NCBI GenBank assembly: GCA_903889245.1 | Contig: CAISWQ010000033.1 | Coordinates: 61,692 to 125,691 of the forward strand | Origin: an uncultured Lentisphaerota bacterium | GTDB taxonomy: Bacteria; Verrucomicrobiota; Kiritimatiellia; CAIQIC01 | Direction: 5' to 3' | Length of the DNA: 64,000 nucleotides | In this document: in pieces, positions 30,532 through 39,727 of the stretch | Position numbering within the stretch: the stretch's first letter is position 1 | How the letters are laid out: every line of letters begins with the position of its first letter | Made by a program: the position numbers and the translations under genes | Notes under the pieces: generated by a model | Database searches by the model: none | What the model was told of the DNA's origin: nothing | Seen by the model: only the letters and a program-made list of their open reading frames with translations

Positions 30532-31824
30532 ATGCAAACGCAAAAGTCGGATACCGCGACACGGCGCAGCTTCCTCAAGACCTCGGCCCTCGCCATCGGC
30601 GGTGTCGCCGCCGGCTGCGCGACGGCGCAGCCGAGCCCGCTCACCGCCCTCCAGCGCGCGCGCGCGGTCGGCGCGAACGACCGCATCCGGATCGGCCAGA
30701 TCGGCTGCGGCGGCCGCGGCGTGGGCGCGCACATGACGGGCATCAAACCCTACCTGCAGTCGCAGAACGTGGACATCGTCGCCGTCTGCGATCCCTGGAG
30801 CGTGGCACGCGAGAACGCGAATGAGAAAGTGAAGGCATGGCTCGGCCACGATGCGCAGCGGTTCGTCTCCTACCGCGATCTGCTCGCGGTCAAGGACCTC
30901 GACGCGGTGATGATCGCCTCGTGCGACTTCCAGCACACGACGCACCTCGAGGCCGCGGCCAACGCGCGCAAGCACGTCTACGTGGAAAAGCCGATGGCGA
31001 CGGATTTTCCGCGGCTCGTGCGCGCGGTGGACGCGGTCAAGGCGTCCGGCGTGATCGCGCAGGTGGGCACGCAGTTGCGCAGCCTGCCGAGCATCAACGG
31101 CGCGCGGGCGCTCTACCAGAGCGGCATTCTCGGCCAGCCCAACCGCATCGAGGAATGCCGCAACGGCGACCAGCCCTACTGGTATCACTACCTCAAGGAG
31201 GTGAAGGAAGCCGACGTGGACTGGAAGGAGTTCCTGATGGACCTGCCGCTGCGGCCGTTCCGCGCCGACCTCTATTCCGGCTGGTACGGCTACTATGAAT
31301 TTTCGCGCGGGCCGATCCCGGGCTTCGGCAGCCACTTCATCGACATGATCCACTTCATCACCGGCGCGAAGTTCCCGTCGTCGTGCGTCTGCCTCGGCGG
31401 GACCTACACCTGGAAGGACGAACACCAGTTCACCGCCCCCGACTGCATCCAGGCCACGTGGCTCTATCCCGAGGGCTTCCTCGTCAGCAGCTCGAACAAC
31501 CTGGGCAACCAGCACGGCAGCGTGCGCCGGATCTACACCGAGAAGGGCGTGCTCAAGCTCGACAACTGGAGCCAGCCGACCTACAGCGCCGAGGGCGGCC
31601 CGCGGCGCGACGGCCAGATTCGCGGCATCAAGCCGGTGCCGCCGGTCGAGTGCCCCGACCACTTCCTAAACTGGCTCCAGTGCCTGCGCAGCGGCGCGAC
31701 GCCGAACGCCTCGATTGAGGCCGGCTTCCAGCACGCCACCGCGGTCATCATGGCAATGATGTCGTTCGAGAGCGGCCGCAAGGCACTCTTTGACCCGGCC
31801 AAGCGCGAAATCCGGCTGGCGTGA
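30532..31824 (+). CDS. Gfo/Idh/MocA family oxidoreductase, Tat-exported
   Basis: The 430-residue protein starts with a twin-arginine signal (TRRSFLKTSALAIGGVAAG). The Rossmann domain is RIRIGQIGCGGRGVG, with VYVEKPMATDFPRLV holding the catalytic-type lysine, and the C-terminal domain has GFGSHFIDMIHFITG. Closest in look to the exported dehydrogenase at 23.7-25.1 kb but clearly different in sequence. It stands alone on the plus strand, divergent from the SGNH-TPR gene 103 bp away. Substrate unknown. Confidence 0.88.
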   Translation: MQTQKSDTATRRSFLKTSALAIGGVAAGCATAQPSPLTALQRARAVGANDRIRIGQIGCGGRGVGAHMTGIKPYLQSQNVDIVAVCDPWSVARENANEKVKAWLGHDAQRFVSYRDLLAVKDLDAVMIASCDFQHTTHLEAAANARKHVYVEKPMATDFPRLVRAVDAVKASGVIAQVGTQLRSLPSINGARALYQSGILGQPNRIEECRNGDQPYWYHYLKEVKEADVDWKEFLMDLPLRPFRADLYSGWYGYYEFSRGPIPGFGSHFIDMIHFITGAKFPSSCVCLGGTYTWKDEHQFTAPDCIQATWLYPEGFLVSSSNNLGNQHGSVRRIYTEKGVLKLDNWSQPTYSAEGGPRRDGQIRGIKPVPPVECPDHFLNWLQCLRSGATPNASIEAGFQHATAVIMAMMSFESGRKALFDPAKREIRLA

Positions 31825-31844
31825 CCGCGGTATGGACCCTTGAG

Positions 31845-31867
31845 AATCGAAACGTGACCTTTCGATT
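31845..31867 (+). terminator. Possible terminator hairpin after the oxidoreductase gene
   Basis: AATCGAAA and TTTCGATT flank a 7-nt loop, 20 bp after the stop at 31824, followed by TTC and A-rich sequence. A moderate 8-bp stem without a strong T-run. Confidence 0.4.
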
Positions 31868-31873
31868 TTCAAA

Positions 31874-32026
31874 AATGGCGACGCGCCCGAACTCACGCGT
31901 TCCATGCACACCGCGCGGCAGGACCTCAAGCTGGACCACCTGTATGTGGTCTATCCGGGCGACCGCGCCTTTGCACTGACCAGCCACATGACCCTGCTGC
32001 CGCTCGCCCAGTTGCCCACCCAGTAG
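31874..32026 (+). pseudogene. C-terminal remnant of a DUF4143-type ATPase
   Basis: About 50 codons ending in TAG at 32024-32026 read GDAPELTRSMHTARQDLK, then LDHLYVVYPGDRAFALTSHM and a short tail. The LDHLYVVYPGD..F.L motif is the usual end of AAA ATPases with a C-terminal DUF4143 domain, proteins of about 400 residues. Nothing of the ATPase part remains upstream, so this is a decayed fragment. It is the only recognisable thing in the 317-bp gap 31825-32141 besides the hairpin before it and the promoter after it. Confidence 0.6.
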
Positions 32027-32102
32027 CCGCGCATCAGCCGCGGGACATGACGGCAGCAACGCCGGTCTTCGCCAGGCCCGGGCCCAGCCACACGCCCGGC
32101 TG

Positions 32103-32146
32103 TTGACATTCGGAACTTCATAGTTTAGATATTTCGCAACTATGAA
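32103..32146 (+). promoter_or_regulatory. Promoter and operator of the ArsR-DsrE-methyltransferase operon
   Basis: TTGACA (32103-32108), a 17-bp spacer and TAGATA (32126-32131) resemble a sigma70 promoter. An inverted repeat TTCATAGTT (32117-32125) / AACTATGAA (32138-32146) flanks the -10 region and runs over the first ATG (32142). This is where an ArsR repressor would block transcription. Confidence 0.6.
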
Positions 32147-32483
32147 TGCCATGAACGATGACGTGTTCGCGCTCCACGCCGAGGTCTGCAAGTGCATGGC
32201 CAACCCGACGCGGCTCAAAATCCTCGCCGCGTTGCGGGGCGGCGAGAAATCGGTGGACGAGCTGGCCGGCATCCTCGGGGTTGCCAAAAGCAACGCCTCA
32301 CAGCATCTCGCCGTCCTGCGGAACCGGCGCATTCTGGCCACCCGGCGCGAGGGCGTGAACATCTTCTACCGTTGTGCCAACGCGAAAATGTTGAAAGCCT
32401 GCGACCTGTTGCGGGAAGTCCTCATGGAGCAGTTGGCTGCCGGGCATGAGCTGATGAAAGCGGCGGGCAAAACAAAAGGATAA
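32142..32483 (+). CDS. ArsR-family transcriptional repressor
   Basis: The 113-residue protein has the ArsR/SmtB winged helix: MANPTRLKILAALRGGEKSV, recognition helix VAKSNASQHLAVLRNRRI and wing ATRREGVNIFYR. Cys residues near the N-terminus (VCKCMANP) could sense metal or oxidised/sulfur species, but the classical CVC box is not in the recognition helix. The promoter inverted repeat covers the first ATG; the second ATG at 32151 is an alternative start. DsrE and methyltransferase genes follow within 2 and 9 bp. Confidence 0.87.
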   Translation: MNAMNDDVFALHAEVCKCMANPTRLKILAALRGGEKSVDELAGILGVAKSNASQHLAVLRNRRILATRREGVNIFYRCANAKMLKACDLLREVLMEQLAAGHELMKAAGKTKG

Positions 32484-32485
32484 AC

Positions 32486-32806
32486 ATGAAGCTGGGAATC
32501 ATCATCTATGCGACGGACGCGGAGACGGTCTGGAACGCGTTCCGCCTGGGTAATTTCGCATTGAAGGCAGGCGATCAGGTCAAGGTGTTCCTGCTGGCCA
32601 AGGGTGTCGAATGCGAAGCGTTGACGTCGGACAAGTTCGATGTGACCGGGCAGATGAAAGCGTTGGTGGAACAGGGCGGCCAGATCCTCGCCTGCGGGAC
32701 CTGCCTGAAGTTGCGGAATTCACAAGGGACGGACTTGTGCCCGCTCTCCACCATGAAGGATCTTTACGAGATCGTGAAGGATTCGGACAGGGTCGTGAGT
32801 TTTTGA
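32486..32806 (+). CDS. DsrE-family (sulfur-relay-like) protein
   Basis: The 106-residue protein matches the DsrE/DsrF-like fold: LGIIIYATDAETVWNAFRLG, FLLAKGVECEAL and GGQILACGTCLKLR with two cysteines close together, the site where such proteins carry persulfide. Single-gene members are often paired with ArsR regulators responding to sulfur or arsenic species. Two bases after the ArsR gene and nine before the methyltransferase gene. Confidence 0.85.
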   Translation: MKLGIIIYATDAETVWNAFRLGNFALKAGDQVKVFLLAKGVECEALTSDKFDVTGQMKALVEQGGQILACGTCLKLRNSQGTDLCPLSTMKDLYEIVKDSDRVVSF

Positions 32807-32815
32807 CGGTGAACC

Positions 32816-33409
32816 ATGAAGACGCGAGAGAGTGGCATGCCCGACGAGGCAATGTGGGACCGGTTCTTTGACGCGCCCGCCGTGCTACAACGGTTGGGGC
32901 TGCGCTCGGACGCCCGCTGTGTGGTGGAATTCGGCAGCGGCTACGGCACGTTCACGCTGCCGGCCGCGCGCCTGATTCGCGGCAAGGTGCTGGCGTTCGA
33001 CATCGAGCCGGACTTGGTGGCGCTAGTTCAAGGCAAAGCACAAGCCGCCGGGCTGACGAACGTCGTCTGCACGGTGCGTGATTTCGTCACGACGGGCACG
33101 GGCCTGGCAGACGGCGCGACTGATTATGTGATGCTCTTCAACATCCTGCATGCCGAGCAGCCGGAGACGCTGTTGCGCGAGGCGTGGCGGATATTGCAGC
33201 CCGGCGGCCGGCTGGCGATCATCCACTGGAACTACGATCCCTCCACACCACGCGGCCCGTCCATGGCGATCCGCCCCCGACCGGAACAGTGCCGGGTGTG
33301 GGCGGAAGCGGCGGGCTTCCGGTTGCTCGCTCCCGGCCTCATCCCCCTGCCGCCCTATCATTATGGTCTGGTCTTGGAACGGCCAGCGGAGCATCATGCG
33401 GCGCGCTGA
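32816..33409 (+). CDS. Class I SAM-dependent methyltransferase
   Basis: The 197-residue protein has motif I VVEFGSGYGTFTLPAA, an acidic residue after strand 2 (LAFDIEPDLV), and motif IV-like MLFNILHAEQPE followed by LQPGGRLAIIHWN. This is the UbiE/Methyltransf_11-type core with no extra domain. Substrate unknown. Its place in an ArsR-DsrE operon makes a small-molecule, metalloid or sulfur substrate possible, though no ArsM-type cysteine pattern is present. Confidence 0.82.
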   Translation: MKTRESGMPDEAMWDRFFDAPAVLQRLGLRSDARCVVEFGSGYGTFTLPAARLIRGKVLAFDIEPDLVALVQGKAQAAGLTNVVCTVRDFVTTGTGLADGATDYVMLFNILHAEQPETLLREAWRILQPGGRLAIIHWNYDPSTPRGPSMAIRPRPEQCRVWAEAAGFRLLAPGLIPLPPYHYGLVLERPAEHHAAR

Positions 33410-33439
33410 ACAACATTTCCCAACCACAGGAGCCGGACC

Positions 33440-34321
33440 ATGAAGCGAGTATCCGCAGGCGTTGTCACTCGGCGTGAATTTCTGGGTGCGCTGGCCTTGA
33501 CGACCGGCGCGCTGGCGACGCGTGGTTTCGCCGCCGCCACGCCGCGCTGGCAGATCGGCTGTTACACGCGGCCGTGGGACCAGCACGAGTGGCGCGTGGC
33601 GTTCGATGCCATCGCCGGCGCGGGCTACAAGTACATCGGCCTGATGACCACCAAGAGCAAGACGCGCCTCATCCTCAACTCCGAGTCCAAACCGGAGGAG
33701 GCGGCCACGGTTGCCGCCGAGGCGAAGCAGCGTGGCTTGCAGATCATCTCGATGTGGGGCGGGCAATTCACCGATACCCCCAGCCTCAAGCACCTGATCG
33801 AGAACAGCGCCGCGTGTGGCTGCCCGAACCTGCTGCTCGGCGGCACCGATGAGAAGCGGGCGCCCGCCTACTATAAGACCATCGCCGAGTGCTGCGATTT
33901 TGCGGCGGAGAAAAAGGTCGGCTTGAGCATCAAGCCGCACGGCGGCAACAACGCGAACAGCGCGCAGTGCCGCAAGCTGATCGAGCAGGTCGGCCATAAA
34001 AATTTCCGGCTGTGGTTTGATCCCGGCAACATTTTCTACTACTCCGAGGGCAAGCTCGACCCGGTGGACGATGCCGCCTCTGCGGATGGCATGGTCGTCG
34101 GCATGAGCGTCAAGGACTTCAAGCCGCCGAAGGATGTGGCGCTGACGCCGGGCACGGGCAAGGTGGATTTCCCGAAGGTCATGGCGCGGCTCAAGCAGGG
34201 CGGCTTCACGGGCGGCCCGCTGGTGATCGAGTGCCTCGATCGCGGCGAACTGCCCACGCTCGCCGCCGCTGCCAAGCAGGCGCGCGAGTTCGTCGAGAAA
34301 CTCGTCGCCGGTCCCGCCTGA
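33440..34321 (+). CDS. Sugar phosphate isomerase/epimerase family protein, Tat-exported
   Basis: The 293-residue protein has a twin-arginine signal (TRREFLGALALTTGALATRG) and a xylose isomerase-like TIM barrel: WQIGCYTRPW, YKYIGLMTT, LLLGGTDE, GLSIKPHGGN, RLWFDPGNIFYY and PLVIECLDRGE. The Lys/His, Asp and Glu at strand ends fit the metal site. It follows the methyltransferase by 30 bp and precedes the alpha/beta hydrolase by 57 bp on the same strand, so it may share transcription with either group. Confidence 0.83.
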   Translation: MKRVSAGVVTRREFLGALALTTGALATRGFAAATPRWQIGCYTRPWDQHEWRVAFDAIAGAGYKYIGLMTTKSKTRLILNSESKPEEAATVAAEAKQRGLQIISMWGGQFTDTPSLKHLIENSAACGCPNLLLGGTDEKRAPAYYKTIAECCDFAAEKKVGLSIKPHGGNNANSAQCRKLIEQVGHKNFRLWFDPGNIFYYSEGKLDPVDDAASADGMVVGMSVKDFKPPKDVALTPGTGKVDFPKVMARLKQGGFTGGPLVIECLDRGELPTLAAAAKQAREFVEKLVAGPA

Positions 34322-34378
34322 TGGTCAGGTGGAACGTGACGGTAGGCGCGCCGGTTTCTCCACGGAAAGGTTGATGAC

Positions 34379-36160
34379 ATGTCGGATGGCCGCGGTTTCT
34401 TTTCATCCTGTTGGCGTTGGGCTGCGCTGGCGCTGGCGCTTGCCCCGCTGGTGCATGGCCAGTCTTCCGCGCCACGCGTAGCGGTTGCGGCGGCCACCAC
34501 ACCCGCGGTGGTGGAGCGGAAAACTGTCGCGGCCGCCGGCAGTTTCAATGGCGAGGCGTTCACCTACACCATTCAACTGCAACAGGCGAACGCGCGGCAC
34601 AAAGTCTATGCGGTGACGTATCCCTCGCCGCTGCGCACAAAATTGGAGAGCAACAACACGGTCCCCGCCGAGTACTATGTGCCCATCAATCTGAAAGCTG
34701 GCGAACCGCGCCGGCCGGCGGTGATCTGCCTGCACATCCTCAATGGCAACTATGAATTGGAGCGCATGCTCTGCACGCTGCTGGCGGAGAGCGGGGTGCC
34801 GGCGATCATGTTCAAGCTGCCGTATTATGGCGAGCGCAACCCCGGCGAGGGCCGGCGGGTGCTGGCGCGCGATCCGTTCCTGTTCGCCGCGTGCCTGAAG
34901 CAGGCCCCGCTGGATGTCCGGCGCACGGTGGATGTCTTGGCCGACCGGCCGGAAGTGGATTCGACCCGCATCGGTATCGCCGGCATCAGCCTGGGTGCCA
35001 TCATGGCCGCGGGCGCCTGTGGTGTGGAGCCGCGCCTGCAGCGCGCGGCCCTGCTGCTGGGCGGCGGCGATTTGCTGCGGATCGTCAGCGACGCGCGGGA
35101 GGTCCGCGGGCTGCGCGAGGCGTTGGCCCGCCTGTCGGCCGAGCAACGCCGTCCGTTGGATGCCGCCATCACGCAAAGCGATCCGCTGACGCACGCGGCC
35201 GCGTTGCGGCATCTCGGACAGAACCAGCGGTTGTTGATGATCAACGCGGCCGAGGACGAGGTCATCCCGCGCGAGTGTACGCTCAAGCTGGCCGAGGCCG
35301 CGGGCGTCAAGGACCAGGTGATGTGGCTCGAAGGCGTCGGCCACTACACGGCCCTGGCGGGGCTGCCCAAGATCATGCGCGACACGGTCGCGTTTTTTGG
35401 CCGCGACCTGCCGCCGGGTATCACCGCGCCGCCCGTCGCCGCGCCGTCCAAGGATATGCCGCCGGTGTTGGCGCTGGCCACGTTCCTTCAGCAAACCGCG
35501 GCCTTTCTCTCGCAAGCGCCGGCCACCGGCCGCTGTCACTTCATCAAGCTGCAGGCCGGGATCACCGCGCCCGCCGACAAGACCACGCGCTATGAGTTCA
35601 CCTTCCTGCGCGGGACCGACGGCCGGTTCAGCCTGATGGCCAGTCCGGTTCCCGAAGTAGGCACGCTCGCCATCGGCTGCGGGGAGCATCCGTGGATGAA
35701 GGCCAAGGACGGCACGCTGTTCGTCGGTCGCAAAGAGGTGGATTCCACTGCGAGCGTGGCCACCTACATGGAGGCGCCGTTCCTGCTGCGCCTGCAAGTC
35801 TGGGCGGCCGCGGCCATGGCGCTGGCCGCGGTTCCCGATGTCTTCGCCCAATATGTCCAGGTAACCGACGCGCCCGCCGGTCCCGATGAACGCATCCTCG
35901 CCATCACCCTCACGCACAAATCCGCCAAGGGCGCGGGGCGGCTTCATCTCCGGCGCGACAACCTGCAACCCACCGTGCTGTCGTTCACCGGCGAGGATGT
36001 CAAAGGCAGCGTCGTCATCCGGTCGTGGGCGCTGGACGCCATCAGTTCGCCCGAGTTATTCCGCGAACCCGAGGCGACGAAAATTCAGGAGGTGCCGCAG
36101 CAGGACCTGCTGCGGATGTTTGCCGCCGCCTTCAACTTTGCGATGGAGAAGGCCCAATGA
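34379..36160 (+). CDS. Exported alpha/beta hydrolase
   Basis: The 593-residue protein has a hydrophobic N-terminus (WAALALALAPLVHG) that could be a signal. Residues about 110-345 form an alpha/beta hydrolase domain with nucleophile elbow AGISLGAIMA (Ser204), Asp293 (AAEDEVIP) and His322 (GVGHYTA), a complete catalytic triad. The roughly 240-residue C-terminal region (from about 350) is unrecognised and has no clear motif. The stop overlaps the start of the C45 peptidase gene by ATGA, so the two products probably act together. Possible roles: esterase, or peptide or amide hydrolysis. Confidence 0.75.
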   Translation: MSDGRGFFSSCWRWAALALALAPLVHGQSSAPRVAVAAATTPAVVERKTVAAAGSFNGEAFTYTIQLQQANARHKVYAVTYPSPLRTKLESNNTVPAEYYVPINLKAGEPRRPAVICLHILNGNYELERMLCTLLAESGVPAIMFKLPYYGERNPGEGRRVLARDPFLFAACLKQAPLDVRRTVDVLADRPEVDSTRIGIAGISLGAIMAAGACGVEPRLQRAALLLGGGDLLRIVSDAREVRGLREALARLSAEQRRPLDAAITQSDPLTHAAALRHLGQNQRLLMINAAEDEVIPRECTLKLAEAAGVKDQVMWLEGVGHYTALAGLPKIMRDTVAFFGRDLPPGITAPPVAAPSKDMPPVLALATFLQQTAAFLSQAPATGRCHFIKLQAGITAPADKTTRYEFTFLRGTDGRFSLMASPVPEVGTLAIGCGEHPWMKAKDGTLFVGRKEVDSTASVATYMEAPFLLRLQVWAAAAMALAAVPDVFAQYVQVTDAPAGPDERILAITLTHKSAKGAGRLHLRRDNLQPTVLSFTGEDVKGSVVIRSWALDAISSPELFREPEATKIQEVPQQDLLRMFAAAFNFAMEKAQ

Positions 36161-37335
36161 ACCGGCGCGGTTTCCTTCCCATCCTGATCGGCTTCTTGCT
36201 TTGCGCGCATCAGCCGGGGCAAGCCCAGGCCACCAACCCATATCAAATTCTCGACCGCGATCCGGCAGGCCACGGCCTGCTCTGTGGGCGTGACGGGAAA
36301 AAAATCCTGCTGCTCGCCGGCACGCCGGAACAGATGGGTGCGGCCCACGGCCGGCTGTGCGGCCCGGCCGTGCGCGGCGTCGCCACGAGCACGATGTACC
36401 TGATCGGGGCCGGCTATTCGGCGCTCAAGAGCGATTGGTTCTTCGACCGCATGGACCACATCTTCCGCCGCACCCAGCCCCACACGCCGGAGCGGTTCAT
36501 CCGCGAGTGCGATGCCATGAGCCGCGCCGCTGGCATCAGCGAGCGCGACGGACGCACCGCCAATTTCTTCCCGGAACTGTTCCACTGCAGCGGCGTCGCC
36601 GTCCGCAACCAAGCCACGGCCGATGGGATGCTCCTGCACGCCCGGGTGCTGGACTACATGAAGGACATCAACCTGCAGAAATACGCCCTGTTGCAGGTGT
36701 GGATGCCGGAGGGCCACCACGCGTGGGTCTCCGTCGGCTATGCCGGCTTCATCGGCACGGTCACCTGCCTGAACGAAAAGGGCCTGGCCATCGGCGAGAT
36801 GGGCGGCCGCAACGAGAGCCAGTGGGATGGCGTGCCCATGAGCTTCCTGCTGCGCGACATCATGGAACGCGCCGGCACCGTGCGCGAAGCCGTGGCCCTG
36901 ATGAAGCAGGCGCCGCGGACGTGTGAATATTATTACGTCATCAGCGACCGCACCCGCGACATGGTGGCTGTGCGCGCCACGGCCGACCAGTGCGAAATCC
37001 TGGAGGCCGGCCAGCAGCATCCGCAGTTGCCGGCGGTGCCGGAGCAGACGGTGTTCGTGAGCGCCGGCAGCCGCGCCAAGGCCCTCTCGGAACGCCTGCG
37101 CGCCGCCCATGGCCGCCTCGATGTGCCGGCGCTGATGGAACTGATCAAGCGCCCGGTGGCGATGACCTCCAACCTGCACAACGCCATCTTCCGCCCGGAA
37201 ACCTTGGACCTGTGGTTTGCGGATGCCGGCCGCAAAACCATCGCGTGCGACCAGCCCTACGCGCAGGTCAATCTCCGCGACTTGATCAGCTTCTACCGTA
37301 ATCCGCCGGCGCCCGCGCCCGTTCCAGCAAAGTGA
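36157..37335 (+). CDS. C45-family peptidase / acyltransferase-like Ntn-hydrolase, exported
   Basis: The 392-residue protein has a signal peptide (MNRRGFLPILIGFLLCAHQPGQA). It fits the C45 group (isopenicillin-N acyltransferase-like): FFPELFHCSGVAV, where Cys144 would be the autocatalytic N-terminal nucleophile, then GMLLHARVLDYM, YAGFIGTVTCLNEKGLAIGEMG and CEYYYVISDRTRDM. Family members hydrolyse amide bonds in small peptides or acyl-amides and usually mature by self-cleavage just before the Cys. Translationally coupled to the alpha/beta hydrolase gene. Confidence 0.82.
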   Translation: MNRRGFLPILIGFLLCAHQPGQAQATNPYQILDRDPAGHGLLCGRDGKKILLLAGTPEQMGAAHGRLCGPAVRGVATSTMYLIGAGYSALKSDWFFDRMDHIFRRTQPHTPERFIRECDAMSRAAGISERDGRTANFFPELFHCSGVAVRNQATADGMLLHARVLDYMKDINLQKYALLQVWMPEGHHAWVSVGYAGFIGTVTCLNEKGLAIGEMGGRNESQWDGVPMSFLLRDIMERAGTVREAVALMKQAPRTCEYYYVISDRTRDMVAVRATADQCEILEAGQQHPQLPAVPEQTVFVSAGSRAKALSERLRAAHGRLDVPALMELIKRPVAMTSNLHNAIFRPETLDLWFADAGRKTIACDQPYAQVNLRDLISFYRNPPAPAPVPAK

Positions 37336-37460
37336 GCACACAGGAGCAGTGCAACAGCCTATGCGCGGCGTGAACGGGGTGCTGTTGCACGCGCGCGTGG
37401 GTTTACTCCATGTTCAGGCCAGCAGATCAAACGCCCCGCTCCCCTAGTTGAAGCTTGCAA

Positions 37461-37512
37461 TTTTTCCGGGGTTTGGAAAAAGTGCGTCGCGTTTTTTCCA
37501 AGGCTTGGAAAC
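37461..37512. repeat. Dyad-repeat pair G upstream of tRNA-Thr
   Basis: Copies centred at 37471 (TTCCGGGGTTTGGAA, imperfect) and 37503 (perfect), 32 bp apart, ending about 10 bp before the tRNA gene. Confidence 0.85.
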
Positions 37513-37522
37513 CGCGCGCCGC

Positions 37523-37597
37523 GCCGGCGTAGCTCAGTGGTAGAGCAGCGGTTTTGTAAACCGCTGGTCGGGGGTTCGACTCCCTCCGCCGGCTCCA
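37523..37597 (+). tRNA. tRNA-Thr (anticodon TGT), CCA encoded
   Basis: The acceptor stem GCCGGCG pairs with CGCCGGC. The D arm AGCTCAGTGGTAGAGC, the anticodon stem GCGGT/ACCGC with loop TTTGTAA (anticodon TGT), the T loop GGTTCGAC and a genomic CCA are all present. It reads ACA and related Thr codons. It sits 64 bp upstream of nuoA on the same strand. Confidence 0.96.
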
Positions 37598-37660
37598 CCT
37601 TTCCGTGGCTTGATTTTCCCCGCGACCAGAGTAATTTCGGGCCGCTTTTTCGGGTTTCCC

Positions 37661-38031
37661 ATGTCTGACTACGCCCTGATCTGTGTGTTTTCGCTGCTCG
37701 GTACGGTCTTTGCCGGCGGCGCGATTTTGCTTTCGCGGTTGATCGCGCCGCGCTCGCCGGACACCGCGCGCAAGCTGGCACCCTACGAGTGCAGCATGGA
37801 GAGCATCGGCTCCGCGCGCATCCAGTTCAAGGTGGGCTACTACCTCTTCGCCCTGATCTTCATGGTGTTCGATGTCGAGGCGCTCTTCCTCTTTCCCTGC
37901 CTCGCGCTCTTCCGTGACGCGAGCGCCGGCGCGGACGGCCTCGCGCCGTTCGCTGTGCTCGCCGCCGTCGGCGGCTTCGTCGCGATCCTCGCCGCCGGCC
38001 TCGTCTACGCCTGGCGTAAGAAGGTGCTGCA

Positions 38032-38041
<10 letters not shown>
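37661..38041 (+). CDS. nuoA: NADH-quinone oxidoreductase subunit A (complex I)
   Basis: The 126-residue membrane subunit has three predicted helices and the conserved [14 protein letters not shown] loop and [22 protein letters not shown] segment. It is part of the membrane arm next to the quinone cavity. ATG 37661 gives a normal length; the stop overlaps the next gene by ten bases. It is the first gene of the nuo operon, and the upstream tRNA and array lie between it and the C45 gene. Confidence 0.95.
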
Positions 38042-39222
<1,181 letters not shown>

Positions 39223-39476
39223 TGCGCGCGAAATTCCCATCGCTTTCTGCTGTGGGCGGGGCTTTCCAGCCCCGCGAACCCAACGGCAACGGCAGCGAAT
39301 ATCGAACAGCGAAGCCGGGCAGGTCGCAATCCCTCCACCACTATTTTCCGTGTCCGCCTGACCGGGAGCGGCGGCTTTCCAGCCGCCGCAGTTTGGGTGC
39401 CGAGACAGCGCCATTTTTTTTTGAAGAACGCGGGAGTTGGAGCGCCCGCCCACAAGACCGGACCGCGTTGCCACCG

Positions 39477-39710
39477 ACTTTTCCAAGGCTTGGAAAAACG
39501 AACGCGGAATTTTCCAAGGCTTGGAGAAAATTCATCGCGGGGCACGCCTGCGGCGGCCAGGTTTTCCAAGCCTTGGAAAAGCCGGCGGTTTCACCTTCCA
39601 ATCCCTGGACGAGGTCGCGCGTGATGGGTGGAACGCGACCTCCGGGCGCGTTCAGCGCGCGCCCGGAGGTCACGCTCCACCCTGCGCCCGCCAAACCTTG
39701 GAACTTTTTC
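39477..39710. repeat. Dyad-repeat array H in the nuo operon spacer
   Basis: Centres 39488 and 39519 (31 bp), 39571 and 39603 (32 bp), and a half-decayed copy near 39696. The 52-bp step between 39519 and 39571 breaks the usual period. Confidence 0.8.
39626..39682. repeat. Large GC-rich inverted repeat upstream of nuoD
   Basis: A 25-bp arm (GGGTGGAACGCGACCTCCGG and five more bases) is matched by a 25-base complementary arm with two mismatches around a short loop (about 39651-39657). It ends 45 bp before nuoD. The right arm resembles 22198-22222 (GCGCCCAGAGGTCGCGCTCC...), so it is one of a dispersed family. Confidence 0.7.
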
Positions 39711-39727
39711 AGCGGTGAGGTGGCGCA

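Larger units (their letters stand above)
39223..39727. repeat. Repeat-rich spacer splitting the nuo operon
   Basis: Between nuoBC and nuoD lie 505 bp without a gene. They hold two hairpins with the same loop (GCGGGGCT-TTCC-AGCCCCGC at 39256-39275; GCGGCGGCT-TTCC-AGCCGCCGC at 39368-39389), dyad repeats (centres 39488, 39519, 39571, 39603 and a decayed one near 39696) and a large hairpin (39626-39682). No terminator with a T-run and no promoter is evident. Confidence 0.8.
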
